Assembly (NCBI GenBank): GCA_013339895.1
Contig: JABACO010000036.1
Coordinates: forward strand, 180,395-244,394
Direction of reading: 5' to 3'
DNA length: 64,000 bases
DNA from: Ephydatia muelleri
Taxonomy: Eukaryota; Porifera; Demospongiae; Spongillida; Spongillidae
The position numbers and the translations under genes were made by a program. The notes under the pieces are model-generated. The model did no database searches. It was not told the DNA's origin and saw only the letters and a list, made by a program, of their open reading frames with translations. Shown in pieces: positions 1 to 11,499 of this stretch. Positions within the stretch are counted from its first letter, which is position 1. Every line of letters starts with the position of its first letter.

Positions 1-116
1 GTATGTGTGTGTCATGTGTGTGTGCACAGGCATGTACAATTTATGCACATGTATACTTTGTGAAAACAGTGTGAGAAATAAGAACCAATGTCACTGCAAG
101 TGGTACAAGCCCAGTC

Positions 117-151
<35 letters not shown>

Positions 152-278
152 GTGTCCATGTATGTGTGTGTCTTGTGTGCGTGCACAGGCATGTACAAGT
201 ATACTTTGTGAAAACAGTGTGAGAAATAAGAACCAATGTCACTGCAAGTGGTACAAGCCCAGTCTGTGTGAGTGAGTG

Positions 279-342
<64 letters not shown>

Positions 343-480
343 CACACAGGTGTGTACATTCATGGACATGTACGATTTGTGTGAGAAATAAGAACCCAAA
401 GTCTCTGCAAGTTGTACAAGCCCATGTGTGTGTGTGTGTGTGTGGCGTGGACGTGTTTGTGTGTGCAAAGATACAGTAGG
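1..480. repeat. TG-rich tandem repeat, three units of about 150 bp
   Basis: Three imperfect units each contain a core starting GTGAGAAATAAGAAC (at 71, 219 and 381) followed by a long (TG)n tract. Unit spacing is about 148 and 162 bases, so this is a minisatellite with an embedded microsatellite. The open frames on both strands here are low-complexity by-products of the TG/CA tract and are not genes. Confidence 0.85.
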
Positions 481-839
481 TAGGTGTGTGGCAGGTAACA
501 ATGCAAGTGCGTAGTGCATGTTCACGTGCTATGTGAGCTAAGTTATAGCATCCTTGCGCAGTGTAGCCGAGTGGGCGTGACAGGAATGAAGTTAAACAAG
601 CAAATGTGGGAAAGCTTTATAATACACTACTAGGTACCGAACGGTGATGCGAGTGACTAGGAAAAAAAAATCCTTACGCGCGTCCGCGACGTGGGAGGCG
701 GCGACAACCATCAGGCGCTAGCTAGCTGACAACCATTCACTTGGATCCGTTAATTCGGTACGATCGTCATATAACTCATCTTCTTTGACCTCAGAAAATA
801 AAACAGAACAACAAAAAACAAACAGACACTGAGTTGCGA

Positions 840-1293
840 ACGGCTATATAGCTTAGTTTAAGGCGGAGATTGGGCGGAACAAGGAAGTGATTAATATTCA
901 TGCGGAATGGGAGAATGGAACTAGGGTTGCCTGGGCAAATCGAGCAGGAAATGTGCATTAACTTTGCACGCCTGTATCTCCGCAACGGATAGAGTGAAAA
1001 TTAACGAACAGAACAAATCAATAGCTATAGGACCCCTCTACCTACAAACCGAATTTGAAGCGAAAGTTATGACGGGTTCATACCCTGTGGGATATCGGAC
1101 GTTGCAATACGGGCACGGAGCAAGTGCAAGACCCCAAAAAGTATTTTACCATAGAGAAATGGTGTAGTATGAAGTGGTGAAAATAGGAAGTCAATGGCGT
1201 GTACCGTTCGGAAGTTATAGCGATTCAAACGTGAATGATTTTTATAACTTTTTTATATATATAGCGAAGGCTCATTTTCTCGGAAACTGACCC
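840..1293 (+). mobile_element. Non-autonomous repeat, copy 1 of a ~450 bp family
   Basis: This stretch ends in TTTTCTCGGAAACTGACCC and carries an internal block reading roughly 'tatctccgcaacggatagag'. The same order of blocks recurs at 39214-39660 (inverted) and 51210-51658, and diverged versions form both arms of the fold-back at 4326-5109. It has no coding capacity. It is most simply a MITE-like or fold-back-derived element. The left boundary is uncertain. Confidence 0.6.
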
Positions 1294-1505
1294 ATATGTT
1301 GTATTGTATGTGTTTAATTAATGTCATACATGTACATTGACAAATGCTGTGATTGTAGTTGCTTTGATAAGGCTGCACATACTGTTCATCTGTCTGAAGA
1401 TAGATGTATGCGCATGTATGTGTATTTTGACTGCACTGACAACAGCATTCTGCAGTATTACCGAGGTAACATATGTGCATCATAACTGAAGTTCTTTTTC
1501 GGCAG

Positions 1506-1665
1506 TATTTTCAGTCCAGAACTGAATGGCACCTTTGCTGATGGATCTGATGATAAGGGTGGCCGTTTACAGTCATATCGACATGGTTCATCAAGTTCCA
1601 GCCATGTGGATCACCCTTTTGTACCAGCAGAAGCAGTTAAACAAGTTAGAAGACACCATGGACAA
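1506..1665 (+). CDS. Exon of unrecognised serine-rich gene
   Basis: An open frame runs from a ...TTCGGCAG acceptor to a GTATGA donor. It encodes a Ser/His/Gly-rich stretch beginning IFSPELNGTFADGSDDK and ending VPAEAVKQVRRHHGQ. The exon starts in phase 2 and ends in phase 0, which matches the next candidate exon at 2867. I do not recognise the family. Codon use and the lack of stops support coding, but the rest of the gene was not found. Confidence 0.45.
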
Positions 1666-2267
1666 GTATGATTTACATGTAGCGATAAATATAGTGTATA
1701 TATTGAACTGAATGGCAATGAAAATACTACACCAAAAAACAAAAGTAGGTAGTATGTGTAAATGGATTAGCAGGAATATTGTGTTAGTTTAATCATTAGG
1801 ATCTGGTAAAGCCTACATTTGTTATTCAATTTCATCAATTTCATCGGAAGTTTCGTTACATATAGGATTTGACCCCGACTATGAATGTCATTTAAAAAAC
1901 GCGACCCGTCTGTAACAACGCTCCCGACGATCGGATCGTGTAGCTTGTTTTAGCAATCGATCTAGAAGTCAAAAATGAGTAGTTTCGTTTTTGTTTCATG
2001 TCGCAGAACCGCGTGGTTGTAGAGAACAAGAGTGTACTGCCCGTTCTCGTACCCAGTCTCGAAACAAGGGGCGGTCGTCTTCTTCTTGGCAACGCATAAC
2101 TCGGGACAGGAACACTTTTAAGCGATCAAAATTTCACCACTAGCTTCAGAATCGGATGGGAGGACTCGCTTTTATATAAATAATCGATGTTATACTCTGA
2201 TACACAATCGACTATCAGCCTATGTCTTGTATAATTAGACATTGGGTGTGAAAAAAAAATTAAGAAA

Positions 2268-2549
2268 ACAAGTAAATACAAACATTCTCTACGAGAACGT
2301 TGGTGGTATATAGGATTTGAAGGCAATTGGTGGTGTAAAAAGCAAGGAAACAAGGTCTTATCAGAAGGGAAAATGTAATAGTCCTATATTTAGCACACAA
2401 ACAACATACGCCCTAGAAATGTGCTAAATATAGGACTGTTACATTTTCCCTTCTGATAAGACCTTGTTTCCTTGCTTTTTACACCACCAATTGCCTTCAA
2501 ATCCTATATCCCACCAACTTTCTCGTAGAGAATGTTTTTATTTACTTGT
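2268..2549. mobile_element. Fold-back element (129 bp arms) in an intron
   Basis: Two arms of about 129 bp (2268-2396 and 2421-2549) are near-perfect reverse complements around a 24 bp loop. The arms contain the block CTATATTTAGCAC next to the loop and TACTTGT at the outer end. There is no coding capacity. The structure would form a long hairpin in single-stranded DNA or RNA. It lies between the candidate exons at 1506-1665 and 2867-3101, so it is probably intronic. Confidence 0.85.
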
Positions 2550-2866
2550 CATAATGTAGTTATGACTAAATGCCAGATGCTTCTAGTTATGCACATGTAT
2601 TGATATTATGTTCAAGAAATATATTTTTGTGCTACAGTGACACGTATTTTTAGCTTTTTGAACAAAGCTGTTTTGTTAGGTTGGCTATGTACATGTACAT
2701 GTGTACCTCCTTCATAATACATCCAGTCCCCTGTTGAATATCATAGCTCCACTTGTGTGGGAGTCTGGAGGTGGGCACATATTGCATATTGATTTTAATA
2801 CAGTATGCATAAATGTATAGTTCTTAAAAGCCCCTTTTGTTGATCATACCGTTTCAATCCATGCAG

Positions 2867-3101
2867 GAAAGTAGTAGCAGTCTCGACCAAATACGTGCCA
2901 TGAGTACTTCAATAGTAGATGACCACTATGAGCGAAGAAATTCCATAGACCGACAAGAAAAAAATGATGGACGAAATGGTGTTGCACAAGACAAAAAGAG
3001 ACTGGGGAGCCGGAGCTCTTCTGGGGATCATCTCTCTATCATTCCAAACAATTTCAGTCCAAATATTTCCGGAAAATCACTTGTTGTTACTCACTCAAGA
3101 G
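2867..3101 (+). CDS. Exon of unrecognised serine-rich gene (continues 1506-1665)
   Basis: The exon is bounded by an ATGCAG acceptor and a GTAATT donor. It encodes a hydrophilic, probably disordered segment starting ESSSSLDQIRAMSTS and containing DDHYERRNSIDRQEKNDG and KRLGSRSSSGDH. It starts in phase 0, in register with the preceding exon, and ends in phase 1. The RRNS and SRSSSG patches look like basic phosphorylation sites, which is inference only. No catalytic domain is visible and the downstream exon was not identified. Confidence 0.5.
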
Positions 3102-4325
3102 GTAATTGTGAAATACCAAACAACTGTTGACACTTTTTTTAAATGGTAAAGTTATCATTAGCCAAAGTTTGTATGTCAGAACCTATTCGATCCTGGTTGA
3201 TCAATCACAAGAGTTATTAACGATTTGTAATACAAATTGATTCGTAGTCTATCAACAGCATGATGTTTCACAACGAAGGGAAATTCTGCTGTGAGTAATT
3301 TGTTATTGGATACCATAGTATTCCCAAATACTCATGATCATAAATATTTCTTGACACATTTTCAAGTGGTTTTTAATTCATCGTGATCCGATTATGATTA
3401 TTCATGAAACATAAAAAGCACAATTTTATTATGGTGATTCAAACATTATCAAGTGTGCATTGTACTCATCCACATATATGTGCATCTCAATCAGTCTATA
3501 ACAACAGTTTGTATAAACAAGTATACATGTACATAGTGTTATCATACCTGAGTGTTGGATTTAATGGAATTCATACTGCACATGATAAATTATGGGCATG
3601 ATCTAAATTCCAATTCCATGGTAGAAATAGCTTTCAATATTATTGCATTTGGGATACTCTTTCATGATTACGAATATATATGAACAGTACACAATTCCCA
3701 AAGAGCACAATTATAATGGCAATTTTTTATTTGTAGTTAAAAAATGAAGGGAAATAGAACCCTATCAAAATAATGTGCCAGAAAATCAAATCTTTGAACA
3801 CTAATAACTCAGCAATTAAATTAGTTATTGGCTAATGATAACTGTACCATTTATTAGTTATTTAACAGATTTAACATTCCTACAACTGATGCCCTATAAG
3901 TTACGTGTGCATTGTGATAAGAAACATCATATTTATTGGCTAAAGCAGCAGATCTGGTTTCAGTGATATTGTGTAATGATGATAGTTACATGAAGAGTGA
4001 TATAGGGTACTAGTAACTGTTTGCTGCTTTTGATTTAATACCAATTTATGATTATGATTATTAATGAAGGGTTTTGCTGAATTTTAATTGACTTTTGTAT
4101 GCGATAATCATGCATTTAAGCCTTCGCATCTCTGAAAAGATGGGAAAATGGGTTTCTGTAAAATAAGTGACATGACATGCATTTATGGCATTGGAGTGTG
4201 TTTTAAGTTCAGTAATGGTGTTAGTATACCAATATGATTCGACGTTGAGTTGCATTGATGAGATGGAACAATTAATATAATTAATTGGCTTTTAATCTGA
4301 AGTGATAGCGTGTGATTCAATAGAT
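3102..4325. other. AT-rich non-coding stretch
   Basis: I see no convincing exon, RNA gene or complete repeat here. The only open frames are short and lack splice context. It is probably intron or intergenic sequence of the serine-rich gene. Confidence 0.5.
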
Positions 4326-5109
4326 ATATGGAACGTTCTCTACGAAAATGGGTCTTGTGGATTTTATTTTATAACATAAGATTTAAATCGATGTATCTTC
4401 CGAAATATTAATGCTATCGGGTTCCTATTTCTAACACAATATATCACACCATTACTATGTGAAAATCCATTTTGGTGTCTTACACATGCGGGTACCGACG
4501 TTTCAAGGTCCGATACCCTGTAGGGTTCAAAACGGCCACATCTTCAGGTAGGAGTGTCCAAATCGGTTCAAAATAGGTACCTATGTAGAAGGGTCCTTAC
4601 GCTATTGATTTGTTCCGTTCATTAATTTTTGCTTTATCCGTTGGGGAGATACAAGTGTGCAAAGAAATTGCATATTTCCCGGGCGTTACGCGCCATTAAC
4701 GTATTACGAGGACGTCCTCGTAGCCAATCGTAATATTTTAATGGCGCGTAACGCCCGGGAAATATGCAATTTCTTTGCACACTTGTATCTCCATAACGGA
4801 TAAAGCAAAAAGTAACGAACAGAACAAATCAATAGCGGTAGGACCCTTATAGGTACCTATTTTGAACCGATTTGGACACTCCTACCTGAAGATGTGGCCA
4901 TTTTGAACCCTATGGGGTATCGGACCTTGAAACGTCGGTACCCGCATGTGTAAGACACCAAAATGGATTTTCACATATAGTAATGGTGTGGTATGTTGTG
5001 TTAAAAATAGGAACCCAATAGCGTTAACTTTTCGGAAGATATATCGATTTACATTTTATGATATAAAATAAAATCCACAAGACCCATTTTCATATAGAAC
5101 GTTCCATAT
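4326..5109. mobile_element. Large fold-back element, ~390 bp arms
   Basis: The element begins ATATGGAACGTTCT and ends with the reverse complement. The two arms pair almost throughout and meet at a perfect GAGGACGTCCTC palindrome (4708-4719). Each arm carries the same internal blocks as the ~450 bp repeat family (1.0, 39.4 and 51.4 kb). There is no coding capacity. A clean target duplication was not resolved. Confidence 0.85.
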
Positions 5110-7488
5110 GTTTACAGAGTAATGGCTGAAGATGGGTAAGTGTCAACAAAGCATGTCATCATGATCATCATGCCACTCATTGCATTATTTGCAAAAATGA
5201 AAGATTTACCTACAGCTGAATGTAGCAAATAAAGACAGCATCGATCTACTTCTTTTATGCAACATAAGTGGAAAGTGTTGCAGAAAGGTACTGTTAACTT
5301 AGCAGCAAAATTGCTACAGCATTTTAATAGTAGGAGTAGTATACATTTCGTTCTCAGCTTGACTCTGCATCCATACATTGGGTGATGAGCCTCAGTGTTG
5401 TTTCCATACCTGTCATGGGATACTCAGGTAGAAGTAGTCCACAATTCAGTATCTAACAGGAATTGGGCAGTGAATGTGTGTGTGGTTGGTGTTTTTGAGC
5501 TTGAGGATGATCAATAGAAATTTATTACTCATTATATTTTGTGAGGACATGCCATACAGATGGTCTTCAACACCAGAGATGATGTATTTGGCACCCACTT
5601 TCCCCTATGTCAATTTCCTCCCTAAATGTAACAAGGTCATAAGGAAGAATGCAAGCTAGCCCTGCTCCGGACCGTTTGATTAATTAGACCTCGAGTTACA
5701 TGCATGTATATACAAACCTGTTCACTTCAATCGTTTCTCCTGTCTGCTACTCGTCATTGCTTAGAGTGCTTTCACTTTCCTTATGACTGCTAGAGACCTC
5801 TGAATAGCCTTCATCTTCTTCAATGAGTTCGAAACGCTTCTGCAATTGTGCTGCCTGTTCTCTTTAGCCGAGCCGTCTTTATCAATGCCCCAAGCCACTT
5901 CCTCTTTCTTTGTACTGTTCGACTACTTAACATGAATCCAACATGTGACCTACACCCACTACCTGCACAACACGATTCAGGTTCTGTTTTATCTTCCCTA
6001 CGATGATATCACCAATTGGCAACTTCTTTCCCATTTATGTGTACTGCTATCGATGCGCAATGTTTAGACGATTTTACCTCGTGCATGGTATAAGATTAAA
6101 GATAAGAAGAAAAGCCCCTTCCCAAGTAGCATGCTTTAATCTAGACAAGGTAGAACAGTTTCAGAATTTTTGAAAAAGGGGTTCATTTTTCAGTCTGTTA
6201 GTGGTCCTAAATATAGGACGATTATCCTGGATATAGGACGTCTGGAGATTAAAGGTTAATCTTGATATTTAATGAAATACAATTGAATGCTAAAGTAGTG
6301 TGATTTCATTATTGTGTATCAATAATTATTATTACTTTATTTAGAGGGAGCATTTATAGTTTCATGCATGTTTACTTAGGAAGGAAAACATAAGCAAACT
6401 TAGTAGCATCAAGAACTAAACCTCTTGCAGTAGTGGCTTAGGCAGTGTTAAGTTTAGCCTCTAGATTTCAACTCTAGTTGCTTTGAGTATGTCAGTTGTA
6501 TTGTCAGACAAGGCATATGGCAGGACAATGAATGATGAGCTTCAGCTCTCAATAGCTATAGCTTTGCACAGATAGACCCTTCGCATATGGGCCATTAGCA
6601 TAGTACAGTGTACTTCCTCTATTCAGATGCACAGGTTGCCAACCCACTTGTCAACCCCACTTCAGTTATTTGAATTAAGCGGTGAGGTGATGGCTAGGTC
6701 AAAAGCTGCTGGGTATGCAGTTTGGACAAGCCTAATGGCCCTATTGACTTCACCTCCAAAGCAGGTATTGCGGCTTGGTTGTACAATGATATCACAATGT
6801 CTCCAGATGCATTTTTCATGTCATCTAGCATGATGGCCGAGAAGGTCTAGCCAATGGTCAGGCTATGGGAACAGCAGTAGCCCACCCTAGTCACCACCTA
6901 ACTGCAACCTGAAATTCATTGGGATCAAGATGGCCCACAGCTGGAGTAGACCTACCAATATCCAGCAACTGACAAATTGATTGAATCCTCAACTCATGTA
7001 TCTGGAAATACAGAGAGCCATTAAGCAGCATGGTGTGGTGAGACTGATAGTAGTTGGAAGTGGACTGTGCTGATCTTCCATATATAGTAGCTAGACAGCT
7101 GGTGGCTCAACTAAAGACACAAGAGTAGTTAATCAACTCTGAGAGGTGTTTATTGTAATTGAGCACCACCCAGAGTTGCTCAGAGATATACATGCTGCAT
7201 AACAGTGGCATGATGGCATGATAGTCTGCTGAGATCAAGCCCACATTGAGCTGCTCCACATCTGAGGCGTGATCACTTTCTTCCTTGCCAAGTCATAACA
7301 TGATTGAAATTTAGTTAGTTAATTTAAGGAACATTCCTGAGCTGTATAATAGATATCAAATCGATGAATACTAAGTATTTCAGGGCAATAGTTTGAATAT
7401 ATTTTATTGTTCATTTTTGACATTGCAAACAAACCAGTAGGTGATGTATGCACATGGCATACATATATAGTCACACATGGCATACATA
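5110..7488. other. No recognisable gene
   Basis: Short open frames (for example 6627-6833 on +) lack recognisable domains and splice context. A small block around 6208-6240 (CCTAAATATAGGACG repeated with a variant) echoes the loop-side sequence of the 2268-2549 fold-back. Nothing else is supported. Confidence 0.4.
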
Positions 7489-7649
7489 TGTAACGATTAT
7501 ATGAGCAATGATCCAATCACAGGCAGTTACATAGCACGTGTCTATACCTATAAAAATAGAGACTTATATATCTAACAGTCAGGTGAGGTTCAGGGTGCAG
7601 ACATGTAAGATGCGCTGTCCTGCGATGCGCAGCTGACGTCACCATTACA
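7489..7649 (-). repeat. 3' LTR of truncated Ty3/gypsy element 1
   Basis: The 161 bp block is bounded by TGTAAC...ATTACA on the given strand, the usual TG...CA LTR ends. On the minus strand it follows directly after a polypurine tract. The ends match the TGTAAT/ATTACA ends of the LTRs at 52664 and 57450 and the candidate at 61705. No second LTR copy was found because the 5' part of the element is missing. Confidence 0.65.
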
Positions 7650-7665
7650 TCACTCCCTTCTTTCA
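7650..7665 (-). other. Polypurine tract of gypsy element 1
   Basis: On the minus strand the sequence is GAAAGAAGGGAGTGA immediately before the LTR. This matches the AGAGGGAGTGG tract of the complete element at 52.8 kb. In the family the tract primes plus-strand DNA synthesis. Confidence 0.65.
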
Positions 7666-7800
7666 GTGTTGAAGGTACGGTCCGTACCGCTCTGGAATAC
7701 GGCGGTCCCTGGTCGGGTAGCGACGTGGACCAGGCACTGGAGCTGGACCGTCTTCATCATGGACATCGTTGTCGGTGGGCTGCTCATCATCGTTGTCCAA

Positions 7801-8802
7801 TTATTCATCAGCAATTGTAGGTTGACCGACTGGCTGCTGAACTGTTGTTGCAGATTGTGAAATGTCGTCTCGACTGCTTGTCTGCTGCGCGGCTGGGAAA
7901 TGGTTGTCGGCTGCATCATTTTGGTCGTGTACGTCTCTACCAACGTAAGGCTTCAGTCTGTCGAAGTGCATCCATTGGGGTTTCTTACCCCTAGGCCTTG
8001 CAATCTTGTATACACAATCTCCCCTGCGCTCTAGGACTTTCAATGGGCCCTTCCATGGGAGATGCAGTTTTCTTGACTGACCGCGCGGGACAGCTGGTGA
8101 ATGTAGCCATACCAGCTCTCCAGGGACGAAGGGTTTCCCGTGGACCTTCTCGTCGTATATGTCCTTTTGCCGTCGATGCTCAGCCTTGCAGTGTTCTCTC
8201 ACCAGGGCATATGCAGACTGAAGTCCCTCCCTTAGGTTATGGGCGTATTCCGTTGCACACCTCTCCTCTATCCGGTTGGAGCCGTACATGAGGTCAACTG
8301 GGAGCTTAGCTTCGCGTCCAAACATGAGGAAAAAGGGGCTAAATCCTGTGGCTGAGTGAACACTTGAATTATACGCTAAGCACACTTTACGAGTATGTTG
8401 TTCCCAATCCCCCGGATGGTCATGAGTGACGGTAGCTAACATGCTGAGTAATGTCCTATTAAACCGTTCCACCATACCGTTACCCTGTGGGTGGTACGGA
8501 GTTGTATGGGACTTCCTGACCTTCAGCAGGGAGCACACTTCGGCTAATAGCTCGGACTCGAATTGCCGACCTTGGTCCGAGTGTAACTGTTCGGGGGGCG
8601 AGAATTGGCAAAACATCTCGTCAACCAGTTTTTTACTAACTGTTGTGGCTTCTTGGTTTTTTATGGCGTACACCTCTGCCCATCTAGTGAAATGGTCAAT
8701 AGCCACCAAGACATACTTACAGCCATCTTGTGTTTCTGGTAGAGGTCCCATAATATCGACGCTCACCATCTGCATGGGGTAACCCGTCTGTATAGTGTGC
8801 AA
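7801..8802 (-). CDS. Integrase of gypsy element 1
   Basis: A 333-codon open frame carries the retroviral-type integrase core. The acidic triad is visible in VDIMGPLP (about residue 15), HSDQGRQFES (about residue 75) and GMVERFNR (about residue 112), giving D,D-35-E spacing. The C-terminal part (VWLHSPAVPRGQSRKLHLPW, then HFDRLKPYVG) is the GPY/F-like DNA-binding module usual in this lineage; no chromodomain is seen. In the family this enzyme inserts cDNA in the nucleus. The upstream pol is broken, so expression is unlikely. Confidence 0.85.
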   Translation of the reverse strand: MHTIQTGYPMQMVSVDIMGPLPETQDGCKYVLVAIDHFTRWAEVYAIKNQEATTVSKKLVDEMFCQFSPPEQLHSDQGRQFESELLAEVCSLLKVRKSHTTPYHPQGNGMVERFNRTLLSMLATVTHDHPGDWEQHTRKVCLAYNSSVHSATGFSPFFLMFGREAKLPVDLMYGSNRIEERCATEYAHNLREGLQSAYALVREHCKAEHRRQKDIYDEKVHGKPFVPGELVWLHSPAVPRGQSRKLHLPWKGPLKVLERRGDCVYKIARPRGKKPQWMHFDRLKPYVGRDVHDQNDAADNHFPAAQQTSSRDDISQSATTVQQPVGQPTIADE

Positions 8803-9840
8803 TTCCGCCTTTCTGGCTGGAGTTGTACATCATTTTCCTACACACGACCTACACCAAGTCTTCACCGCTTCAGTGCACCCTGGCCAATAGAAGCGTTCTT
8901 TTAGTTGTGACAGTATCTTTTCTTCTCCCAGATGAGCTCCAACGGCACCTTCATGCAGGTCTTGAATGACTTTCCCATGCAGTCTATACGGTAGAACCAT
9001 GCAGTTGACGACGCTCCTTTCCTTCTGAGACACATCTCCAGAGCACCCCACAGTTGCAGATAAGTGTGTCCCATTGTTGTAATAACAGGCGGCTCTCCCT
9101 ACTCCACGACTTGGAAACGTCAGGTTCTGGTACTTTGCCTCGTTCAACAGCTTCTAAAACAGGTCCAACAATGTTGTCTTCAGCTTGCATGCGCCGTACT
9201 TCATCTAGAGAGTTTGTCTGAGGAATATAAGGCAAAACAGCATCCACAGCACACACTTCATCGACTATTTTCCCGCACAAATCACCCCGTCCACATTGCC
9301 TACACGGAATTCTTGATAGGGCGTCTGCATTGCTGTGACGGGAACCCTGACGATGCAAAATGGAAAATCATATTCTTTGGCTTTTCCAACCAACGTGCCA
9401 ATTGCCCCTCTGGTTCCTCGAAATTCTGCATCCATATTAGCGAACTGTGGTCTGTTCTTAAAGTGAATTTCTTACCTAACAAGTAGGGTCGGAAATGATG
9501 TGTAAACTCCACCACAGCTAATAATTCCTTTCGGGTTACGCAATACTTTTGTTCTTGTCTACTGAGCGATCGACTAGCGTACGCTATTACACCTTCCGAC
9601 CCATTGTCCTGGATTTGTGAGAGGACGGCACCTATTCCGACATCGCTTGCATCAGTGTCTAAAAGGAATGGTTTTGAGTGGTCGGGGTAAGCAAGGGATG
9701 GGAGCCGATGCTAGGCATTTGCGTAGATCGTCAAAGGATTTTTGACATGCTGCAGTCCACTCAAACGGGGCATTCTTTTCGGTTAGATATTGGAGAGGTT
9801 TGGCAATCAACGCAAAGCTTTTTATGAATCGCCTACTGCT

Positions 9841-10070
9841 CAAGCATGTAGTACCATTAATTTTATTCGAGATATTACTGAGCATGCGGGCGCATGTATT
9901 CTATAAATAGTGTAAATAAAGAAATACAGGAAAGCGGTGTCAGAGTACGTCGTGTTATCGATTTGTCACTTCGGTGTATGAATGCTGCATTGCATCAATT
10001 CTCACAGGTTCCCAGTCCTCAGTCATCTAACAAAAAAAGGTAAAAAATTTATTAATGTCTGACCGACAGT
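9841..10070. other. Sequence next to the gypsy 1 breakpoint
   Basis: This stretch contains TATAAATA near 9903 and AATAAAGAAATACA near 9917, which resemble promoter and polyadenylation signals of an LTR, but no matching second copy or clear ends were found. No coding region is seen. Confidence 0.3.
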
Positions 10071-10225
10071 TGACCGTCAAAATTTTTGACGGTCCCACAG
10101 TTCTTGCCACAATAGGCTGACGGTTAAGTGGTTTCGCGAACTAATTCAATTATTCTCTTTTCCTGACGGTCACGGACGCGGTCAAGCCAACCGTATCGCC
10201 TAGTTTGACGGTTTTGACGGTTGGC
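10071..10225. repeat. Cluster of TGACGGT motifs
   Basis: At least six exact TGACGGT or ACCGTCA heptamers, and near matches, lie within about 155 bases in both orientations. This density is typical of subterminal transposase-binding repeats of CACTA-type or other DNA transposons, or of a protein-binding array. No terminal inverted repeats were found around it. Confidence 0.5.
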
Positions 10226-10342
10226 GGGCGAACCGCGGCATCACTGCATTGGGCACGACACTATATCGCTTGCACCGTAGAATTGGACCTAAACAATTGG
10301 AGCATGCAGTGACGAGCAGTTACATGGAAGTGGATTAATTGC

Positions 10343-10390
10343 ACAAGCAGCTTTATTTGGACATGTACTTGTCCAAATAAAGCTGCTTGT
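10343..10390. repeat. Perfect 21 bp hairpin with 6-base loop
   Basis: Arms 10343-10363 and 10370-10390 are exact reverse complements (ACAAGCAGC... and ...GCTGCTTGT) around the loop TGTACT. There is no T-run to suggest a terminator. It is probably a relic of a fold-back element. Confidence 0.8.
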
Positions 10391-10883
10391 CAATCATTAT
10401 AGCGATTAATGCTGCAAAGCATTGAAAAAGAATAGCCTCAACAGTCGGATAATTATGAAACTACCATATGTGATATCTTCTGAATCATCCATGTACATAT
10501 TCCAATCAATTTATCGTCAGGTCCTCTTGAAGCTCCAAGATATTTCTCTGTAAATATATCCAACTAATCCAACACCACTTTCTTACTCTCCCAGGGGTGT
10601 CCATTCTCTCTTGATGTCACTGACTCTCCTGATAAATTCTATTACATCCTGTGTACCAATATCACCATAAATGGATGTAGGACCATCCCCAGTGATCCAG
10701 ACTGCACCTTCCCACATTATATAACCCATTGGTAATACTTAGCTAGGTGTTATCTGACAACTCTTACCCCTTGATAAGTGTGTTTGGGTCATATTGCATC
10801 AACATGCGAGGTGAGTGGTTCACAAAAGACAAAAACATACAAATAGTGAGCATACATGTGGTTTTCCAGCAAGAATGCAAACA
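10391..10883. other. Non-coding, nothing recognised
   Basis: No supported gene or repeat. It may be 3' untranslated or intergenic sequence after the membrane-protein exon on the minus strand. Confidence 0.4.
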
Positions 10884-11176
10884 TTATTTCTCCTTGGTTT
10901 CCTCTCTAAAAACACGTCCATAGGATTCATTTTCACAGAGGATAACCTCTTTGTTGACATACTCATAACATACTATCAGTTTCTGAAACTTTAGATCACT
11001 CTCTGTTCCCATGTGCGTTGTATTCCTGTAAGCAACACTGGGGACAGCTTGTTTTGTATTATCCTTCCTTTTTTTGAAACCATAACACACGCACGTTGAG
11101 ATTAAAACCGTTCCAAGGATGGATACCAATCCTGCCCCAATAGCTTCAGTGATGGTGACAATGAGTAGGGTGGCAT
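10884..11176 (-). CDS. Terminal exon of a single-pass membrane protein
   Basis: After a ...ACTTAG acceptor the minus strand reads 97 codons to a TAA stop. The N-terminal part is a hydrophobic transmembrane helix (AIGAGLVSILGTVLISTCVC), followed by a basic stop-transfer patch (FKKRKDNTK) and a ~60-residue cytoplasmic tail containing NESYGRVF. A tail exon of this kind usually ends a cell-surface receptor or adhesion protein whose ectodomain lies on upstream exons, which I could not find. The exon starts in phase 1. Confidence 0.55.
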
Positions 11177-11403
11177 CTAAGTAGCAATGAGCAATTTTTA
11201 ACCACCATTACAATGATGCCTCCTTCCATCCACACATCATCCTTCTCATGCAAAACGGAACAAATGCTTTTAAAAGTACATATATCACAGAAATAAAATA
11301 TATGTGTATAATTTCCGTACTGCCATGCAAAGTGATAACATTATAACCCGGGTGATTATACTGGACACTGTTCCAAATCAGTCCATTGGTTTCATGAACG
11401 CTG

Positions 11404-11490
11404 GCATGTATGTGTGTACGTGTGTGTGTATTTTTGTATGTATGTTTATATGTGTGTGTATGTGTGGGTATGTAAGTATATACAGGCTGA
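11404..11490 (+). repeat. TG/TATG microsatellite
   Basis: An imperfect (TG)n / (TATG)n tract. Open frames through it are low-complexity. Confidence 0.8.
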
Positions 11491-11499
11491 GCTGGAGGA

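Larger units (their letters stand above)
7650..9840 (-). pseudogene. Ty3/gypsy element 1: RNase H to integrase remnant
   Basis: The minus strand carries the 3' half of a Ty3/gypsy pol broken over several frames: the end of RT/RNase H (to about 9835), RNase H (RTDHSSLIWMQNFEEPEGQ near 9450), zinc-binding domain (about 8870-8950) and integrase (7801-8802). Similarity stops abruptly near 9838, so RT core, protease, gag and the 5' LTR are absent. Frameshifts at about 9330 and 9140 show that it cannot make a full polyprotein. It is related to, but distinct from, the complete element at 52.7-57.6 kb. Confidence 0.85.

Noticed and set aside
12-525. Long Thr/His and Cys/Val-rich open frames
   Set aside because: They are translations of the TG/CA repeat.
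7666-8782. Plus-strand open frames over the integrase
   Set aside because: They are antisense shadows of the minus-strand pol gene; the same holds over elements 2-4.
9850-9990. Solo LTR with TATA and AATAAA signals
   Set aside because: No paired copy, no clear TG...CA ends and no target duplication.
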